This document shows, piece by piece, positions 15,275 through 24,498 of a stretch of DNA of 64,000 nucleotides. The stretch covers positions 842,841-906,840 of the forward strand of contig NZ_HE997182.1 of NCBI RefSeq assembly GCF_000312445.1, written 5' to 3'. The translations under genes were made by a program, and so were the position numbers. Within the stretch, counting starts at the first letter, position 1; each line of letters opens with the position of its first letter. The notes under the pieces were generated by a model. The model was not told the origin of the DNA and ran no database searches. It saw only the letters and a program-made list of their open reading frames with translations. The stretch is from Phocaeicola abscessus CCUG 55929. GTDB lineage: Bacteria; Bacteroidota; Bacteroidia; Bacteroidales; Bacteroidaceae.

Positions 15275-17477
15275 ATGACCTTGGCCATGTTGACATTCTG
15301 TATCGACATGACAGCGCAAAGCATTACGAAACCCTCGACGAAGACGCCAACCGGTTTTGCTATTTTCATTGATCGAACCAGTTATGAGAAAGCCAAGATC
15401 GCCGTTGACGCCTATCGTCGAAGCATAGAAGCCGATGGACTCGGGACTTATCTCGTGATTGACGATTTTAAGTCGTCGGAACCTATTCGGGAACTGCTCG
15501 TTAAATATCACGCCGATAAAAGACAGCCGCTCGAAGGATGTGTCTTTATTGGCGATATTCCGATCCCGATAATTCGGGATGCTCAGCACCTTACTTCTGC
15601 ATTCAAGATGAATCAGCATGTCGATTGGAAGAAATCAAGTGTAGCAAGCGACCGGTTTTACGACGATTTCTCGCTGAAGTTCGATTTCATCAAACAGGAT
15701 GGCGACTTACCTCTTTATTTCTATTATTCGCTCAGTCCCGATTCCAAACCGTATCTTTTCCCCCGACATCTATTCCGGTCATATCAAACCGAATGAGATG
15801 GAAGATACTGACAAATATCAACTTCTGAGCGATTATCTGATGAAAGCAGTGCGGGAGAAGCAGTATACCGACAACGTGATAGATCATCTCTCGATAGCTC
15901 GTGGACATAGCTACAATTCGCAGGATAAGCTGGCGTGGACTGGAGAGCAGATCGCCTTGCGAGAACAGATGCCGCAGCTTTTCTGTCTGGGCAACACGGT
16001 GAAGTTCTTCGATTATGATGATGTCTATCTGATGAGGAACATCTTTCTCAACGAGGTTCAAAACCCCGAACTTGACGTCATGCTCTTTCATCATCATGGG
16101 GCTGTCGATACGGAATATATCAACGGTTATCCCGAGAGCTCGTCCATAACCGAAAACATCGGGGCTATTAAACGCTACTTGCGCAGCAAGTTGCCCGCAA
16201 GAGCTCAAAAGGTGGGTAAGGAAGAGGCTGTGAAAGAATATATGAACTATTTGGAAGTACCAAAGAAGTGGTGCGAAGAGGCTTTCGACTCGATAAAGCT
16301 CGTACGAGACTTTATTTTCAATGAGACACTCGATATCCATGCTTACGATGTGCATAAGCTCCATCCGGGTGCCAAATTCATTCTCTTCGACGTTTGTTTC
16401 AACGGTTCATTCTACAAGAAAGATTACCTTGCCGGAGCCTATATCTTCGCTCCGGGGCATACCGTCGCTGTCATCGGAAATACGGTGAACGCCTTACAAG
16501 ACAAATGGCCTGACGAGTTTGCAGGACTTTTGGCTGCCGGCATGAGAGTGGGACAGTTCAATCGATTTACCGGTTACTTGGAAAGCCATGTTATCGGTGA
16601 TCCGACCTTTCACTTCAAGAACAACAGCAAATTTACCGCTAACATCAACCGGGCACTCGTTCTGCACGACCGCAATGCAGCCTATTGGCGCAAGCAGTTG
16701 TCGAGTCCAATGCCCGATATTCAAGCAATGGCATTGCGTCAACTGCTGTATGCCGGCGAAAAGAATCTCCGGAAGCTTTATCGGCAGATCTATTGGGGCT
16801 CAGATAATTTCGTCGTCCGTATGGAAGCGATAAAACTTCTTTCGCTCTACTATCCAGCGCATGCTGTTTCTACGCTTAAAGAGAGTCTCAACGATAGCTA
16901 CGAACTTGTACGTCGTCTCTCGGGAGAGTATGTTGAACGCATTGCTGACCCTTCGCTGATTCCCGCTTTTGTAAGTACGTTTCTCCACAGAGGCCATGAG
17001 AAACGACTCGCATTTCGTCTGACCGGTGCCACGGCGTCCTTTGATCCTGATACCTTGGAGTAGGAACTGGACCGCCAGATCCGAGGCAGATACCTTTATA
17101 GCGATACCATTGTCAGGAAACTCAGGCGATCATTTAGCACCGACAGGCGCCGTATAACAAATGATAAGAAGGAACTCGCGGAACCCAATCGGAAACCGAG
17201 TGTTTATCGCAACGTCATCTATGGGTATCGCAATCATCCAAGTCCTCTGATGATCGATGAACTGTTGAAAATCGCAGCCGATGAGAATCGTCCGGTGGAA
17301 GTGCGTACGGATGCCGTTCATACGCTGGGTTGGTATGACATCAGTTACCGTGGGGCAGACATTGCCAAGACATTGGGGTTGATAAAGACTGATGATCAAA
17401 AACTGAATACTGAGCTCAAGCGCTCTCTCCGCAGATTGCAAGGGATACGAGACTTCCTCTCTCGATCGCTCCCGTGA
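15275..17477 (+). pseudogene. Gingipain-like (C25) protease with HEAT-like tail, broken twice
   Basis: The natural start is probably ATG 15275, a short signal peptide ending in DMTAQS. The first frame runs to 15796, but the sense continues from about 15757 in another frame (SPDIYSGHIKPNEMEDTDKY). The switch lies in the T4C5 run at 15755-15763. The second frame contains the C25/caspase-like dyad region LFHHHGAVDTEYINGYPESS and FDVCFNGSFYK, then AVIGNTVNA and HVIGDPTFHF, which match gingipain-type peptidases. A helical-repeat (HEAT-like) segment follows. A TAG at 17061 interrupts the frame, and the same frame then runs on to a stop at 17477, still HEAT-like. The frameshift plus the nonsense codon make it a pseudogene unless sequencing errors explain both. 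Confidence 0.78.
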
Positions 17478-17576
17478 ATGCCGTAACCAGCGTCGTCTCG
17501 TCACAGAATCTGCGAGAGGCTACGTATCTATGCTTCTGACGCTTTTGTTCGTCGCACCGTTTACCTTCGTCCTTTT

Positions 17577-18488
17577 TTATTCAAAAGCGAAGTAGGGTGC
17601 CAGCCGTTCCAAATCTTCCTTCGTAAATTCTTCATAAAGGGATAATTGTGCCGGATTCTTTATCGGTCCCCTTTTCTTCCGATGTTCTGTGATTACTTTC
17701 GCTTGGTAAAAGTTTATGTAAGGATGGTTTCGGAGTCGGTCAAGTCCTGCTTTATTGATATCGATTTTTTGTAAAGGCGCTTCCTCCACCTTGAGCCAGT
17801 GCAGCATATGGGGCGTTATCCACTTCAACTCCTCCAACTGTTCCACTTTGTAGAAACCGCCCAAACGTCGCCGGTAATCGACGATCTGTCGGGCGATAAA
17901 ACTCCCGATGCCCGGTATCTTCTTCAATTCGGCCGTATCGGCGGCATTTGCATCGACTTGCACGCCGGCTGGATACTTAAACTGCCTTTCCAATGGCCGA
18001 TTTATAGGTTTTTCCCGAAGAGGCGCCGACTTTTCTCGAGCCGCTTCTTTCCGTTCCGATGCTTCTAAACGGATATAAGGTCTCAACTCGTTAAACTTTT
18101 CCTTCGACAGACCGTATATTTTCGCCAGCGCATCCGGAGTCTCGAATGTTCCGCCCGCCCTCCGGTATTTCAATAAATTACGGATCGCGAAAGCCGGTAA
18201 TCCGAGCCGTAGCAGCGATAGAGAATCGGCCGTGTTCGGATCGAACCTCGACAGCACGCTTTCCACCTTCTTTGGAGAAGAAGGGTAGCGGTTCCTTCTT
18301 CCGTCGATGCTATCCAGTTGATTCAGAAAGAGAGACAGCTTTTCGAAAGAAGGCTCTTCTTCCTCGACTTTGTCAGTACATAAGTAGGGATAACCCATCC
18401 ATAGGGCAAGCATCGCACCGATGAGAAACAGTAAGAGCAGTACGGCTCTGCGCTCGCTTTTCGAATAGTAAAAAAAGTCTTTCCACAT
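17577..18488 (-). CDS. Helix-hairpin-helix (ComEA-like) membrane protein
   Basis: A 303-residue protein with one N-terminal membrane helix (about residues 14-33) after a short cytosolic stretch MWKDFFYYSK. Three helix-hairpin-helix DNA-binding units follow: FDPNTADSLSLLRLGLP, VDANAADTAELKKIPGIG and IDINKAGLDRLRNHPYI. The repeated D-N-A/K-A-x-x-x-x-L pattern is that of ComEA. A basic linker rich in Glu, Lys and Arg separates the first and second. It could bind DNA at the outer face of the inner membrane, as in DNA uptake, but no competence genes are nearby. The start at 18488 is preferred over TTG 18521, because the -7 box overlaps the latter. Confidence 0.82.
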   Translation of the reverse strand: MWKDFFYYSKSERRAVLLLLFLIGAMLALWMGYPYLCTDKVEEEEPSFEKLSLFLNQLDSIDGRRNRYPSSPKKVESVLSRFDPNTADSLSLLRLGLPAFAIRNLLKYRRAGGTFETPDALAKIYGLSKEKFNELRPYIRLEASERKEAAREKSAPLREKPINRPLERQFKYPAGVQVDANAADTAELKKIPGIGSFIARQIVDYRRRLGGFYKVEQLEELKWITPHMLHWLKVEEAPLQKIDINKAGLDRLRNHPYINFYQAKVITEHRKKRGPIKNPAQLSLYEEFTKEDLERLAPYFAFE

Positions 18489-18518
18489 GTCAAGTCTATC
18501 GTAATTATCGTATACGGA

Positions 18519-18526
18519 CAAAAGTA
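18519..18526 (-). promoter_or_regulatory. -7 box for the helix-hairpin-helix gene
   Basis: The minus strand reads TACTTTTG, 31 bp before the ATG at 18488. Confidence 0.5.
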
Positions 18527-18588
18527 ATCATTTTTTCTTCTGTTTTTCAAAATAATGTCGTAACTTTCCGCACTAATTGGCCACTTTC

Positions 18589-20460
18589 ATGAGAAAGTAT
18601 AACTTATCCGTTTTTCTTTTCTCTTTTTCTCTCCTGCTGGGAGGTTGCAGGCAAGCGAAAGAAGTCCATTTCGTCCAACAAGTAACCTTTCCCGAAGGTG
18701 CGACGCCCGAAGAGAAGATAGATATGGCTGCCCGCGTGGTTCCTTCCGAACCGCAATTAGCTTGGCAACAGTGCGAGCTGACGGCCTTCCTACATTTCGG
18801 CATGAATACATTCACCGGCAACGAATGGGGAGGCGGTGCGGACGATCCCGCCGTTTTCAACCCGACGGATTTCGACGCAGAACAATGGGTAAAAGCGCTG
18901 CAGGAAGGAGGTTATAAAATGGCGATCCTCACAGCGAAACATCATGACGGATTTTGCCTTTGGCCGACAAGCACGACCGATTATTCCGTAGCTTCTTCGA
19001 AATGGATGGATGGAAAAGGAGACGTAGTCAAAGCGTTGAGCGAAGCTTGTAGAAAATACGGTGTCAAATTCGGAGTTTATCTTTCTCCGTGGGATCGGCA
19101 TGCTCCATGCTATGGCGATTCGCCCCAATATAATGAATATTTCATTCGGCAATTGACCGAACTGTTGACCGATTATGGAGAGATCCACGAGGTATGGTTC
19201 GACGGCGCTTGCGGGGAAGGGCCGAACGGGAAGAAACAGGAGTATGATTTCCCGGCTTTTCGTGACGTCATCGCCAGGCTCCAGCCTGAAGCCGTGACTG
19301 CCATCGTAGGGAACGACGTACGATGGGTGGGGAATGAAAACGGGCTCGGCCGCGAGACGGAATGGAGCGTGACGCCCCTCACTTCCGGGGTTCATCCTCA
19401 TCACATCGAATGGAATGCAGAATTGGGCATCGACAATATGTCGAAAGATTTAGGAAGCAGGGCGCTGCTCGTCAAAGCAAAAGAAGTATACTGGTATCCC
19501 TCCGAAGTCGACGTTTCTATTCGCCCGGGATGGTTCTATCATCAGGAGCAAGACAATCAGGTCAAATCCTTAGAGAAATTGGTCGATATCTATTTCCAAT
19601 CCGTCGGTTACAACGCCGTATTGTTATTAAATATTCCTCCCGACCGAAGAGGCAGGCTCCATGACGTGGATGTCCGGCGCATCAAGGAATTGAATCTGTA
19701 TTTGCAGAAGATGTACGCGACGGATTTTATTACGGATAAGAAGCGTTCGTTCGACGGAAAAGACGGCGATTCGAAAATATACGGCCTGTCCGCGGAGCAT
19801 GAAGGAAATGTCGTCCTGATTCAGGAGGATATCACCCAAGGACAGCGCGTAGAAAACTTTAAAATAGAAAAACGGGAAGGAAATCGATGGACCTTGCTCT
19901 GCGAAGGAACGACCATCGGTTACAAACGATTGTTCCGCGTTCCCGCTTTTAAAACCGATCGGATCAGGGTAACGGTTACCTCGGCAAGGAAAGAATTTCA
20001 TATCGCGAATGTAGAAGTCCTCTTTGCACCTATCCTTTCCGATAACGAAACGGCAGTCAGTTTGTCGGATATAAATGACTTGAAAGTATTAGGTGACGAG
20101 GCGGAATTGAGTAAAATCGTCGACGGGAAACGAGAAACCGTTTATCGAACTCCTTCTCTTTCCCCCATCGTGTTGGATTGCGGAAAGGAATTCGATCTCG
20201 CCGGCTTTACGTACGCTCCCGTGCAAGGAGAAAACGTGAGAGGCACTATCTATAAATATCGAGTTTCCCTGAGCAGGGACGGAACCAGCTGGACCAAATG
20301 CGATGTCCGCGGCGAGTTCAGTAACGTCGCCCGTAATCCGATCCCCCAATTCGTCCGTTGGGGAAAGCAGCCCGCCCGTTATCTGAAGTTGGAACCCTTA
20401 GAAGAAATAAACGGGGAGTCGTTCGTCTCCATTGCCGAAATAGGTGTTCTGACGGAATAA
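18589..20460 (+). CDS. GH29 alpha-L-fucosidase lipoprotein with F5/8-type C-terminal domain
   Basis: A 623-residue exported lipoprotein (lipobox LLGGC, Cys at about residue 20) of glycoside hydrolase family 29, which removes terminal L-fucose from glycans. The N-terminal FLHFGMNTFTG and LTAKHHDGFCLWPT are characteristic. The nucleophile Asp is in EVWFDGACGEG, and VDVSIRPGWFYH follows. The last 120 residues or so (from IVLDCGKEFDLAGF) look like a coagulation factor 5/8 C-type carbohydrate-binding domain. The start is taken as ATG 18589, four codons after a TTG. It stands alone, without a SusC/D pair, and may act on host mucin or another fucosylated glycan after import or at the surface. Confidence 0.9.
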   Translation: MRKYNLSVFLFSFSLLLGGCRQAKEVHFVQQVTFPEGATPEEKIDMAARVVPSEPQLAWQQCELTAFLHFGMNTFTGNEWGGGADDPAVFNPTDFDAEQWVKALQEGGYKMAILTAKHHDGFCLWPTSTTDYSVASSKWMDGKGDVVKALSEACRKYGVKFGVYLSPWDRHAPCYGDSPQYNEYFIRQLTELLTDYGEIHEVWFDGACGEGPNGKKQEYDFPAFRDVIARLQPEAVTAIVGNDVRWVGNENGLGRETEWSVTPLTSGVHPHHIEWNAELGIDNMSKDLGSRALLVKAKEVYWYPSEVDVSIRPGWFYHQEQDNQVKSLEKLVDIYFQSVGYNAVLLLNIPPDRRGRLHDVDVRRIKELNLYLQKMYATDFITDKKRSFDGKDGDSKIYGLSAEHEGNVVLIQEDITQGQRVENFKIEKREGNRWTLLCEGTTIGYKRLFRVPAFKTDRIRVTVTSARKEFHIANVEVLFAPILSDNETAVSLSDINDLKVLGDEAELSKIVDGKRETVYRTPSLSPIVLDCGKEFDLAGFTYAPVQGENVRGTIYKYRVSLSRDGTSWTKCDVRGEFSNVARNPIPQFVRWGKQPARYLKLEPLEEINGESFVSIAEIGVLTE

Positions 20461-20538
20461 GATCACAGAGGAATTGAACCTCATCGTAGCCTTTGACTGA
20501 CAGGGCAACTGTTCGCATTCGGCGAAATATAGATCTCT

Positions 20539-21129
20539 TTAGTTAAAACAGAACAGGAGGGCGCACAGGGGCAGATAGTCTTTCAAGGCTTTTTGCAAAG
20601 TTTTGAGAGCCTTTGTGATATGATATTCGATACTCTTTTCGGAAAGTTTGAGCCGGCAGGCGATCTGTTTGTTGCTGAGTTCTTCGAAACGACTCATATA
20701 AAAGATTCGCCGTGTTTTTTCGGATAAGGAATGAAGGGTGGAATGGATGATGGCTGTCATTTCTTGGGAGAAGATATCATGGGGATTGCAGGCTTCGAGG
20801 GCCTCGATTTGAATGTCCAATTCTTGCTGTTCCCAGACATGGAGGGTTTCCACGACCGAAAGCTCTGTCCGCCTGTGTTTTAAATAGTCTAAGGCCTTAT
20901 TCTTCAGAATATTCAGCAGGAAAGCATGAATCGTCTTTTGCCTTTTGTTATCCCAGTGTTTCCATAAGGTTATCATGGAGTCGGCCACGATATCTTCGGC
21001 CGCGAAATCGTTTTGTACGTACGATTTGGCAAACAAGAACGCCTTTCTATAATAGGTATTGTAGATTTCGTTGAAAGTGAGGCAATCCTCCGTTTCTGCT
21101 CGAGCGTCTGTAGATTCCGAGCTATTCAT
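20539..21129 (-). CDS. ECF-type RNA polymerase sigma factor
   Basis: A 196-residue sigma-70 family factor of the Bacteroidota ECF type. Region 2 is seen in FNEIYNTYYRKAFLFAKSYV and AEDIVADSMITLWKHW. Region 4 is in TLHSLSEKTRRIFYMSRFEE and the helix-turn-helix KQIACRLKLSEKSIEYHITK. The C-terminal YLPLCALLFCFN is the hydrophobic tail common in this group. Such factors are normally followed by a FecR-like anti-sigma gene and a TonB-dependent receptor. Here there is none: only 78 bp separate it from the convergent fucosidase gene. Its partner and targets are therefore unknown. Confidence 0.92.
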   Translation of the reverse strand: MNSSESTDARAETEDCLTFNEIYNTYYRKAFLFAKSYVQNDFAAEDIVADSMITLWKHWDNKRQKTIHAFLLNILKNKALDYLKHRRTELSVVETLHVWEQQELDIQIEALEACNPHDIFSQEMTAIIHSTLHSLSEKTRRIFYMSRFEELSNKQIACRLKLSEKSIEYHITKALKTLQKALKDYLPLCALLFCFN

Positions 21130-21174
21130 GGGCGGGGGGAGAGGGCCGGTGAAAACCTCGATATTTTCCGTACT

Positions 21175-21444
21175 TCATCGTTTACTCGGGATGATTTTTA
21201 TTCCTTCCGGAACCTCGACGGTAGAACGGATTTCCCCGTCGGCCGTTTTTGACATGCTTGATATAGACTGCACCTTTCGGTACGGCGGTTGCTTACCCAC
21301 GCCACGCGGCGCGATATAGACACGCACTGATTTATTCCGCCGTACGTTTGCCGTATCGATGCCGAAGATCGGCGAAAGGGTGGCTTGGGCATGGGCTGAA
21401 AGGGGAATAAGCAGACGAAACGGAAGTAGTAAGATTCTTTTCAT
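21175..21444 (-). CDS. Small putative exported protein
   Basis: An 89-residue frame with a signal peptide (MKRILLLPFRLLIPLSAHAQ, cleavage after AHA or AQA). The mature part is basic and Pro/Arg-rich without a recognised domain. It lies just upstream of the ECF sigma factor gene in the same direction with a 45-bp gap, so co-expression is possible. The composition is ordinary. It may be a real small secreted protein or a chance frame in a GC-rich patch. Confidence 0.45.
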   Translation of the reverse strand: MKRILLLPFRLLIPLSAHAQATLSPIFGIDTANVRRNKSVRVYIAPRGVGKQPPYRKVQSISSMSKTADGEIRSTVEVPEGIKIIPSKR

Positions 21445-21606
21445 GTGAATGGACTCATGAGGATAAACATAACGCGAATATAACTGTTTTTGTTGGAAGA
21501 ATGCACGAACCGGTCGGATATTTATGAATAAATCCGTTTCGATGAGGTAAAAACGGGGGATCGTAATCGGAATATGCTTACTTTTGTATGTTTCAAATGA
21601 AGACTT

Positions 21607-21981
21607 ATGTTAGAAGAAGGATTGACTCATACGAGTACGTTGGTGGTTGCCCGAGAGCATACGGCCGTTGCCTTGGGCTCGGGGGACATGGACGTTCTGG
21701 CCACACCTGCGATGATGGCGTTGATGGAAAATGCCGCGATGTGGGCTGTCGTTCACGCCTTGCCGGAAGGCAGTACGACGGTAGGCGGATCTATGACCTC
21801 GTCTCATCTCCGCCCGTCGAAAATAGGAACGCTCATCGCGGCGACGGCTTTGCTGGAGAAAATCGAAGGGCGCAAGTTGACTTTCAGGGTAGAGGCCCGT
21901 CAGCACGGAACGGTGATTGGCGAAGGCGTTCACGTGCGGTTTATCGTGGACAGGGAGACGTTTCTCGCCAAATTGGGATAG
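21607..21981 (+). CDS. Hot-dog fold thioesterase (FlK-like)
   Basis: A 124-residue hot-dog fold protein resembling the fluoroacetyl-CoA thioesterase/FlK group. The pattern SGDMDVLATPAMMALMENAA carries the conserved Glu/Asn of the active-site helix. VGGSMTSSHLRPSKIGTLIAA follows, with the conserved His. Proteins of this type hydrolyse small acyl-CoA thioesters or act as housekeeping detoxifiers; the substrate is not evident. Its stop is 12 bp from the stop of the convergent nadK. Confidence 0.85.
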   Translation: MLEEGLTHTSTLVVAREHTAVALGSGDMDVLATPAMMALMENAAMWAVVHALPEGSTTVGGSMTSSHLRPSKIGTLIAATALLEKIEGRKLTFRVEARQHGTVIGEGVHVRFIVDRETFLAKLG

Positions 21982-21993
21982 GCTGAACGCGCA

Positions 21994-22881
21994 CTATACT
22001 CTGCCGTCTGCTCCCCACATCATCTTCTGATGCAGCGTCTCGAAGAAATGATGCCCGAGGCGTTTGATGAGCTTCACCGTAAAAGGAGCTTTCCGGATAA
22101 TCAATCGGCTGCCCTGACGGCAAGTTTCGCTCCGGCCGTCGATGGAAACCAGAAAGTTATGGCTTCGGCTCTCTACTTCCAGGATGATCTGACAGTCGTC
22201 GGTCAGTACGATCGGGCGCATGTTCAGACTGTGCGGGGCAACCGGCGTCATGGCAATGGTATTGCTCTGGGGCGCGATGATCGGCCCGCCTACGCTCAGC
22301 GAGTAAGCGGTGGAGCCGGTAGGCGTAGCCAGAATCAAACCGTCGGCCTGGTAAGTGTTCAAATAGATATCGTTGACCGTGGTGCGAATGGAGATCATCG
22401 AAGAGCTGTCTCTTTTCAGCACCGAAATCTCGTTGAGCCCGAAAGGGTAACCGCGTAACGGCTGTTCAGGACATTCGACTTGTAAGAGACTTCTGGATTC
22501 TATTTGATAACGATGCTGGAAAATATCGTCGAACGTCTGTTTCATTTCGGCGGGGGTCGTATCGGCTAAGAAACCCAATCTCCCCGTATTGATGCCCAGT
22601 ATGGGCGTATCCCGCCCGCCTACGTTGCTGGCGGCCTGAAGGAAGGTCCCGTCGCCGCCGATGCTCAATACGATATCGGCTTCATAATCGGTGGTATCGA
22701 ATACTCCGTCGACCGCAAAAGGCCGTTTGAGCGTATTTTTTAAGTATTGGTAAAAGTTTCGGGCAATGACGATCTTTCCCCCTCTTTCCTTGAGCATGGA
22801 AAGTAATGCTTCGATGTAGACCGATTTCTCCGCTTGGAAAGTATGGCCGAATAAGGCGAATGTAAGTTTTTTCTCCGACAC
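21994..22881 (-). CDS. nadK: NAD kinase
   Basis: A 295-residue cytosolic enzyme that phosphorylates NAD to NADP. The GGDGTFL motif is at about 74-80 ([12 protein letters not shown]). The NAD-binding INTGRLGFL follows, then [10 protein letters not shown], and the Gly-rich [16 protein letters not shown] loop. The length matches bacterial NadK. From memory, related Bacteroidales carry pdxJ between nadK and the exbB-like gene; here that space (22882-23357) holds no gene. Confidence 0.96.
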   Translation of the reverse strand: MSEKKLTFALFGHTFQAEKSVYIEALLSMLKERGGKIVIARNFYQYLKNTLKRPFAVDGVFDTTDYEADIVLSIGGDGTFLQAASNVGGRDTPILGINTGRLGFLADTTPAEMKQTFDDIFQHRYQIESRSLLQVECPEQPLRGYPFGLNEISVLKRDSSSMISIRTTVNDIYLNTYQADGLILATPTGSTAYSLSVGGPIIAPQSNTIAMTPVAPHSLNMRPIVLTDDCQIILEVESRSHNFLVSIDGRSETCRQGSRLIIRKAPFTVKLIKRLGHHFFETLHQKMMWGADGRV

Positions 22882-23285
22882 GTCGTTTCATTTTTCTCGG
22901 GCATAAAGATAAACCAATTCGAAGGTATATGAAAGAATTCTTGAAAATAAATCTTGAAAACGGAGAACGTGTGGATGCCGGCGTTTGTCCCGATTGGGCG
23001 TGAGCTGCAGTATGGCGCATTTTAGCATCCGGTAAGGAGCCTGTCCGCGGCAGCCGCGGTTTATTCGTTTCATGCTGATAAAAAAATGTTAACGTAGGCA
23101 CGTTAATAAATTTTTATGCCTACGAAATTTCTGTTTCGTACCTATAAAATTTTCGATGCACGGCTACGTCTCTTCGGACTTCGGGGCACCCGACGGAGGA
23201 AGGCCGTGCTTTTCCGCCCTTCCCGCAAACAAGTCGGACCGTCCTTTTTGAAAATTCGTACGATATCATAAAATCATTAAAAAAC
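22882..23285. other. Gene-free stretch with two hairpins
   Basis: No supported frame. A near-perfect GC palindrome lies at 23045-23059 (CCGCGG, CAG, CCGCGG). A CGTAGGCA/TGCCTACG inverted repeat pairs 23093-23100 with 23117-23124. The GC content swings from very AT-rich to very GC-rich, as in a decayed spacer. The exbB promoter follows. Confidence 0.4.
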
Positions 23286-23317
23286 TTTGCTTCTGCTTTC
23301 GATTTGCCGTATCTTTG
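23286..23317 (+). promoter_or_regulatory. Consensus promoter for exbB-exbD-tonB
   Basis: TTTG at 23286-23289, 20 bp, then TATCTTTG at 23310-23317, a full match to the Bacteroidota promoter. The first ATG is 41 bp downstream. Confidence 0.75.
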
Positions 23318-23357
23318 CTCGCAACAGAAAATGGAATAGAAAGAAATAATAATAAGC

Positions 23358-24071
23358 ATGATAAATGTTGGCTTGATGGTTGCGCAGGCAGCCTTGACGG
23401 ATACTTTGACAGGTAATCCCGTTCTTACGCAGGCTTCGGGTGAAGCGCAGATGAATTTATGGGATATGACGGAAAAAGGAGGATGGATCATGATCGTTCT
23501 GGCTGTCTTATCTGTTGTTTGTTTTTATATTTTCTTCGAACGCTTGGCGGTAATACGAAGAGCGGGGAAAGACGACCCCTTGTTTATGGAACGTATCCGT
23601 GATTATATCCGTACGGGCGAGATCAAATCGGCTCTGAACTATTGTCGGATAACCAACACGCCGGCTGCTCACATGATAGAAAAAGGTATCAGTCGGATGA
23701 AGCATCCCGTCCAGGATGTACAGGCGGCCATCGAGAACACGGGAAATATAGAAATCGCCAAGATGGAAAACGGATTGGCCATCGTGTCGACCATCGCCAG
23801 CGGCGCCCCCATGATCGGTTTCCTCGGAACGGTGACAGGCATGGTGAAAGCCTTTTTCGAAATGGCTAATGCCGGGAACAATATTGACATCACCTTGCTT
23901 TCGGGTGGCATTTACGAAGCCATGATCACCACGGTGGGCGGTTTGATCGTAGGTATTGCAGCGATGTTCGCCTATAATTATTTGGTGACTCGCATTGATA
24001 AAGTCGTAGGACAGATGGAAGCGAAGACGATGGAATTCATGGACTTGCTCAATGAACCGAGTCAAAACTGA
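23358..24071 (+). CDS. exbB: ExbB/TolQ-family proton channel protein
   Basis: A 237-residue inner membrane protein of the MotA/TolQ/ExbB family. It has an N-terminal membrane helix (GGWIMIVLAVLSVVCFYIFF), a long cytosolic loop, and a C-terminal helix pair (IASGAPMIGFLGTVTGMVKAF and TVGGLIVGIAAMFAYNYL) with the conserved Thr and Pro/Gly residues. With ExbD it uses proton flow to energise TonB. Next are exbD (5 bp gap) and tonB (5 bp gap), forming one operon that would drive outer membrane uptake, including through SusC and the receptor at 41.5-44.3 kb. Confidence 0.93.
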   Translation: MINVGLMVAQAALTDTLTGNPVLTQASGEAQMNLWDMTEKGGWIMIVLAVLSVVCFYIFFERLAVIRRAGKDDPLFMERIRDYIRTGEIKSALNYCRITNTPAAHMIEKGISRMKHPVQDVQAAIENTGNIEIAKMENGLAIVSTIASGAPMIGFLGTVTGMVKAFFEMANAGNNIDITLLSGGIYEAMITTVGGLIVGIAAMFAYNYLVTRIDKVVGQMEAKTMEFMDLLNEPSQN

Positions 24072-24076
24072 GACTT

Positions 24077-24493
24077 ATGGCACTTAAAAGAAGACACCGA
24101 ATTTCACCGCAGTTCAGTATGTCGTCGATGACGGACATCATCTTCCTTTTGCTGATCTTCTTTATGATTACCTCGACGATGGTTTCGCCGAACGCCATCA
24201 AGGTACTGCTCCCTCAAGGGAAACAACAAACTTCGGCAAAGCCGTTGACAAGGGTGATTATCGATAAGCATCTCAACTATTATGCGGGATTCGGCAAGGA
24301 GGCGGAGATGCCCGTAGGCGAAACCGAACTGCCCTCTTTTCTGAAACAATGCGCCGCAAAGGAGCCGGATATGTATGTGGCCCTTTATGCCGATGAAACG
24401 GTTCCTTATGCGGAAATCGTAAAGGTATTGAATATCGCGAACGAAAATCATTTCAAGATGGTCTTGGCCACGCGGCCGCCCCAAAAGAAGTAG
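24077..24493 (+). CDS. exbD: ExbD/TolR-family protein
   Basis: A 138-residue protein with a single N-terminal membrane helix (MTDIIFLLLIFFMITSTMV) that contains the essential Asp of the ExbD/TolR family, followed by a periplasmic alpha/beta domain ending in MVLATRPPQKK. It forms the proton channel with ExbB. It lies 5 bp after exbB and 5 bp before tonB. Confidence 0.93.
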   Translation: MALKRRHRISPQFSMSSMTDIIFLLLIFFMITSTMVSPNAIKVLLPQGKQQTSAKPLTRVIIDKHLNYYAGFGKEAEMPVGETELPSFLKQCAAKEPDMYVALYADETVPYAEIVKVLNIANENHFKMVLATRPPQKK

Positions 24494-24498
24494 CATTC

